NCBI GenBank assembly: GCA_947304085.1
Contig: CAMZAC010000022.1
Location: 1-8,151, forward strand
Length of the DNA stretch: 8,151 nt
Origin: an uncultured Alphaproteobacteria bacterium
GTDB lineage: Bacteria > Pseudomonadota > Alphaproteobacteria > Rs-D84
Reading direction: 5' to 3'
Shown piece by piece: positions 8,001 through 8,151 of this stretch. The notes beneath the pieces were generated by a model that was not told the origin of the DNA, made no database searches, and was given only the letters and a program-made list of their open reading frames with translations. The number at the start of each line of letters is the position of its first letter. Within the stretch, counting starts at the first letter, position 1. Both the position numbers and the translations under genes were made by a program.

Positions 8001-8139
8001 AGGTGTTGGTGGTATCAGTGGTCAAGCCTATCAAACAGATGTCAAGAAAGCACACAGTGAACAGACAAATGCAGGAAGCTGTGTTGCAAATTTGGACAAG
8101 TGTTTAAAAGGAAATAAAGGTTATATAAGAAATTTATGA
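5098..8139 (+). CDS. Large exported cysteine-repeat protein, unknown family
   Basis: The product is 1013 residues. A Sec signal peptide (K2, K6, hydrophobic core 7-18, likely cleavage near A-F-G-A at 20-24) shows export. I count 41 cysteines. Residues 67-118 and 174-225 are two modules with identical spacing C-x6-C-x6-C-x6-C-x12-C-x6-C. Three further modules start at C269, C434 and C584 with C-x6-C-x4-C-G-x5/6-C, each followed later by a C-x9-C pair. In all five modules the third cysteine is followed by Gly. A Pro/Gly-rich linker lies at 529-552. An acidic segment with C735, C753, C764 and C773 follows, then a region with C822, C875 and C909. Residues 944-966 are hydrophobic with a glycine zipper (G951, G955, G959), possibly membrane-inserting. 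The tail ends with C995-x6-C1002. The disulfides would form in the periplasm or on the surface. I do not recognise the family; surface or adhesin structure is a guess. The stop overlaps the next ATG. Confidence 0.9.
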   Translation: MKHLIKTVSFIAIMSVIPGAFGAASRASVRNQATSRVSSPSIAGYINARLLSYGSTTASSVMSNDSCISEYSSCIESDDACGADFTSCPDTVSFHANSTGCVDILTRCSPSGIVALFGPGATIGNLSHVRSWVKYDGGNTSNEVEEYDYPAQGGTLYVKMRNGYDKSRYDAATCKKKYERCLRKDNVCGEDFELCTSERSFSRQRVMCANVLSLCSLDGVKQLYGNDQGKIGGDCWKNGGTGCSATNSVLYDYIIAAAEKAADNASDTCYKVTDACILNACGYNPFRCIEGVKSNIISAAAALGGERTQDGNGNSVLYEHSSSTQGLISGSNKNLDDTYTLIQGTDESTKADIRKYIKHSCFETIGSNGYCYSTVTGKQVNAASPTAGMAMGKIYDLDTQEDVFDDLYATRRPILETKIRGLLEQFDTKAKDACSETIRKCAMNSCGGGIGSVCYSNSMKDNAIHVNHGKAYKAIKQSCAAVVNMDRNCQYAAAVSDDTAAYSYAYTTTGTEKTTFSVLFPEYDSTVKLPTPITPGGIIVGGSLPGGIFPIYNTGDPIGVIESLNAALASSYNPITIDNMRKQCEQVATSCIKSVCGKDYINCFRTRTDIKGDTYDSIVKNSVGMNLSAINKVTSGSSSAFDSSMNKQFGVLDYDIAIGLCVNNVKNAPACEEHLKIASQEFIDQLDWDDNDKSKSNNINAWKPDSDSVYSSWVDAAHGMSMKQIIKTDDIVTGCQTYKLENGKPDIGEDDECYRNHAFEIRPCGEMDEDDGCLFDKEKFENRTDYIINTSAKTLFGRVLESLNREAQAKYKTMINKQQQICMRNDSGGIRAANDNGGAFMWVKLSGNNIPKYYRTSGLKESDFVPSNDLYGSFCRVRVSVSSDDKNVNEILKKGGSDAYFATGDSFRCGSWISEKKMEDITKKIKEGAGTKYDTKSWRFITSMVATTVGGAGLGAMAGGLISEALSKGVGGISGQAYQTDVKKAHSEQTNAGSCVANLDKCLKGNKGYIRNL
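5296..5451 (+). repeat. Protein-level repeat, six-cysteine module copy 1 (residues 67-118)
   Basis: Cysteines at 67, 74, 81, 88, 101 and 108. The first four are spaced by exactly seven, which would put them on one face of a helix pair. The module ends C-S-x2-G-x3-L-F-G. It matches copy 2 at 18 of 52 positions without a gap. The DNA has diverged, so this is an old duplication and not a recombining repeat. Confidence 0.85.
5617..5772 (+). repeat. Protein-level repeat, six-cysteine module copy 2 (residues 174-225)
   Basis: Cysteines at 174, 181, 188, 195, 208 and 215, the same spacing as copy 1, offset by 107 residues. Shared positions besides cysteine include Y178, D185, G189, D191-F192, S200-F201, L212, S216, G219, L223 and G225. 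Copy 2 is much more basic in its first third (K-K-K, R-K) than copy 1, which is acidic there. Confidence 0.85.
5902..6210 (+). repeat. Four-plus-two cysteine module A (residues 269-371)
   Basis: C269-x6-C276-x4-C281-G-x5-C288, then about 72 residues later C361-x9-C371 preceded by I-K-x-S. The spacer between the two parts is rich in Ser, Asn, Gly and Thr. Confidence 0.7.
6397..6564 (+). repeat. Four-plus-two cysteine module B (residues 434-489)
   Basis: C434-x6-C441-x4-C446-G-x6-C454, then C479-x9-C489 preceded by I-K-Q-S, as in module A (I-K-H-S). This is the most compact copy: only 24 residues separate the two parts. Confidence 0.7.
6847..7110 (+). repeat. Four-plus-two cysteine module C (residues 584-671)
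   Basis: C584-x6-C591-x4-C596-G-x5-C603, then C661-x9-C671. The stretch G-K-D-Y-I-N-C in this copy matches the G-x-D-F-x-x-C of the six-cysteine modules, which links the two module types to a common ancestor. Confidence 0.7.
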
Positions 8140-8151
8140 AACTAAACATTA
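8136..8151 (+). CDS. Start of a downstream gene, cut by the right edge
   Basis: ATG 8136 overlaps the TGA of the large cysteine-rich gene (ATGA), the same coupling seen twice elsewhere in this window. Only five codons are visible (M-K-L-N-I), which would fit the beginning of a signal peptide but prove nothing. The nearest AAGG (8117-8120) is rather far away, so translation would rely on coupling. Confidence 0.5.

Overview
The window looks like a stretch of chromosome from an AT-rich, Gram-negative bacterium. The best guess is an uncultured, possibly host-associated alphaproteobacterium. This rests on a protein that joins an N-terminal MJ0042-type zinc ribbon to a single membrane helix and an extracytoplasmic domain, a type common in Alphaproteobacteria, and on several exported, cysteine-containing proteins of unknown family. 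The taxonomic guess is an inference. All genes are on the + strand, coding density is very high, and the standard genetic code fits every reading frame. No RNA gene, insertion sequence, CRISPR array or long geneless stretch is visible.

Region 1 (1-3023) holds three overlapping genes. The first is cut by the left edge and not recognised. The next two encode type IV pilin-like proteins. Each has a short positively charged leader, a Gly before the cleavage point, Glu at mature position +5, a hydrophobic stretch and a Pro-Phe pair starting at +18. Each then has a long extracellular part that includes a stretch resembling the constant region of PilV/shufflon pilus-tip adhesins. They look like diverged paralogues in one operon, probably minor pilins or tip adhesins of a type IV pilus-like or secretion machine encoded further upstream.

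Region 2 (3059-4988) is a tightly coupled trio with 4-base and 1-base overlaps: a zinc-ribbon membrane protein, a small secreted protein with four cysteines, and an RluD-type 23S rRNA pseudouridine synthase.

Region 3 (4989-8151) starts with a 109-base spacer carrying a plausible extended -10 promoter and a good Shine-Dalgarno. It then holds a 1013-residue exported protein with 41 cysteines in strikingly regular spacing. Two N-terminal modules share exactly the same six-cysteine spacing. Three further modules share a related four-cysteine motif followed by a C-x9-C pair. A glycine-zipper hydrophobic segment and a last C-x6-C pair close the protein. Its stop codon overlaps the ATG of another gene that runs off the right edge, so it is probably made together with a partner.

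The most interesting parts are this cysteine-repeat protein and the pair of pilin/shufflon-like proteins. Both point to an exported surface apparatus, but no sequence evidence here links the two to each other.
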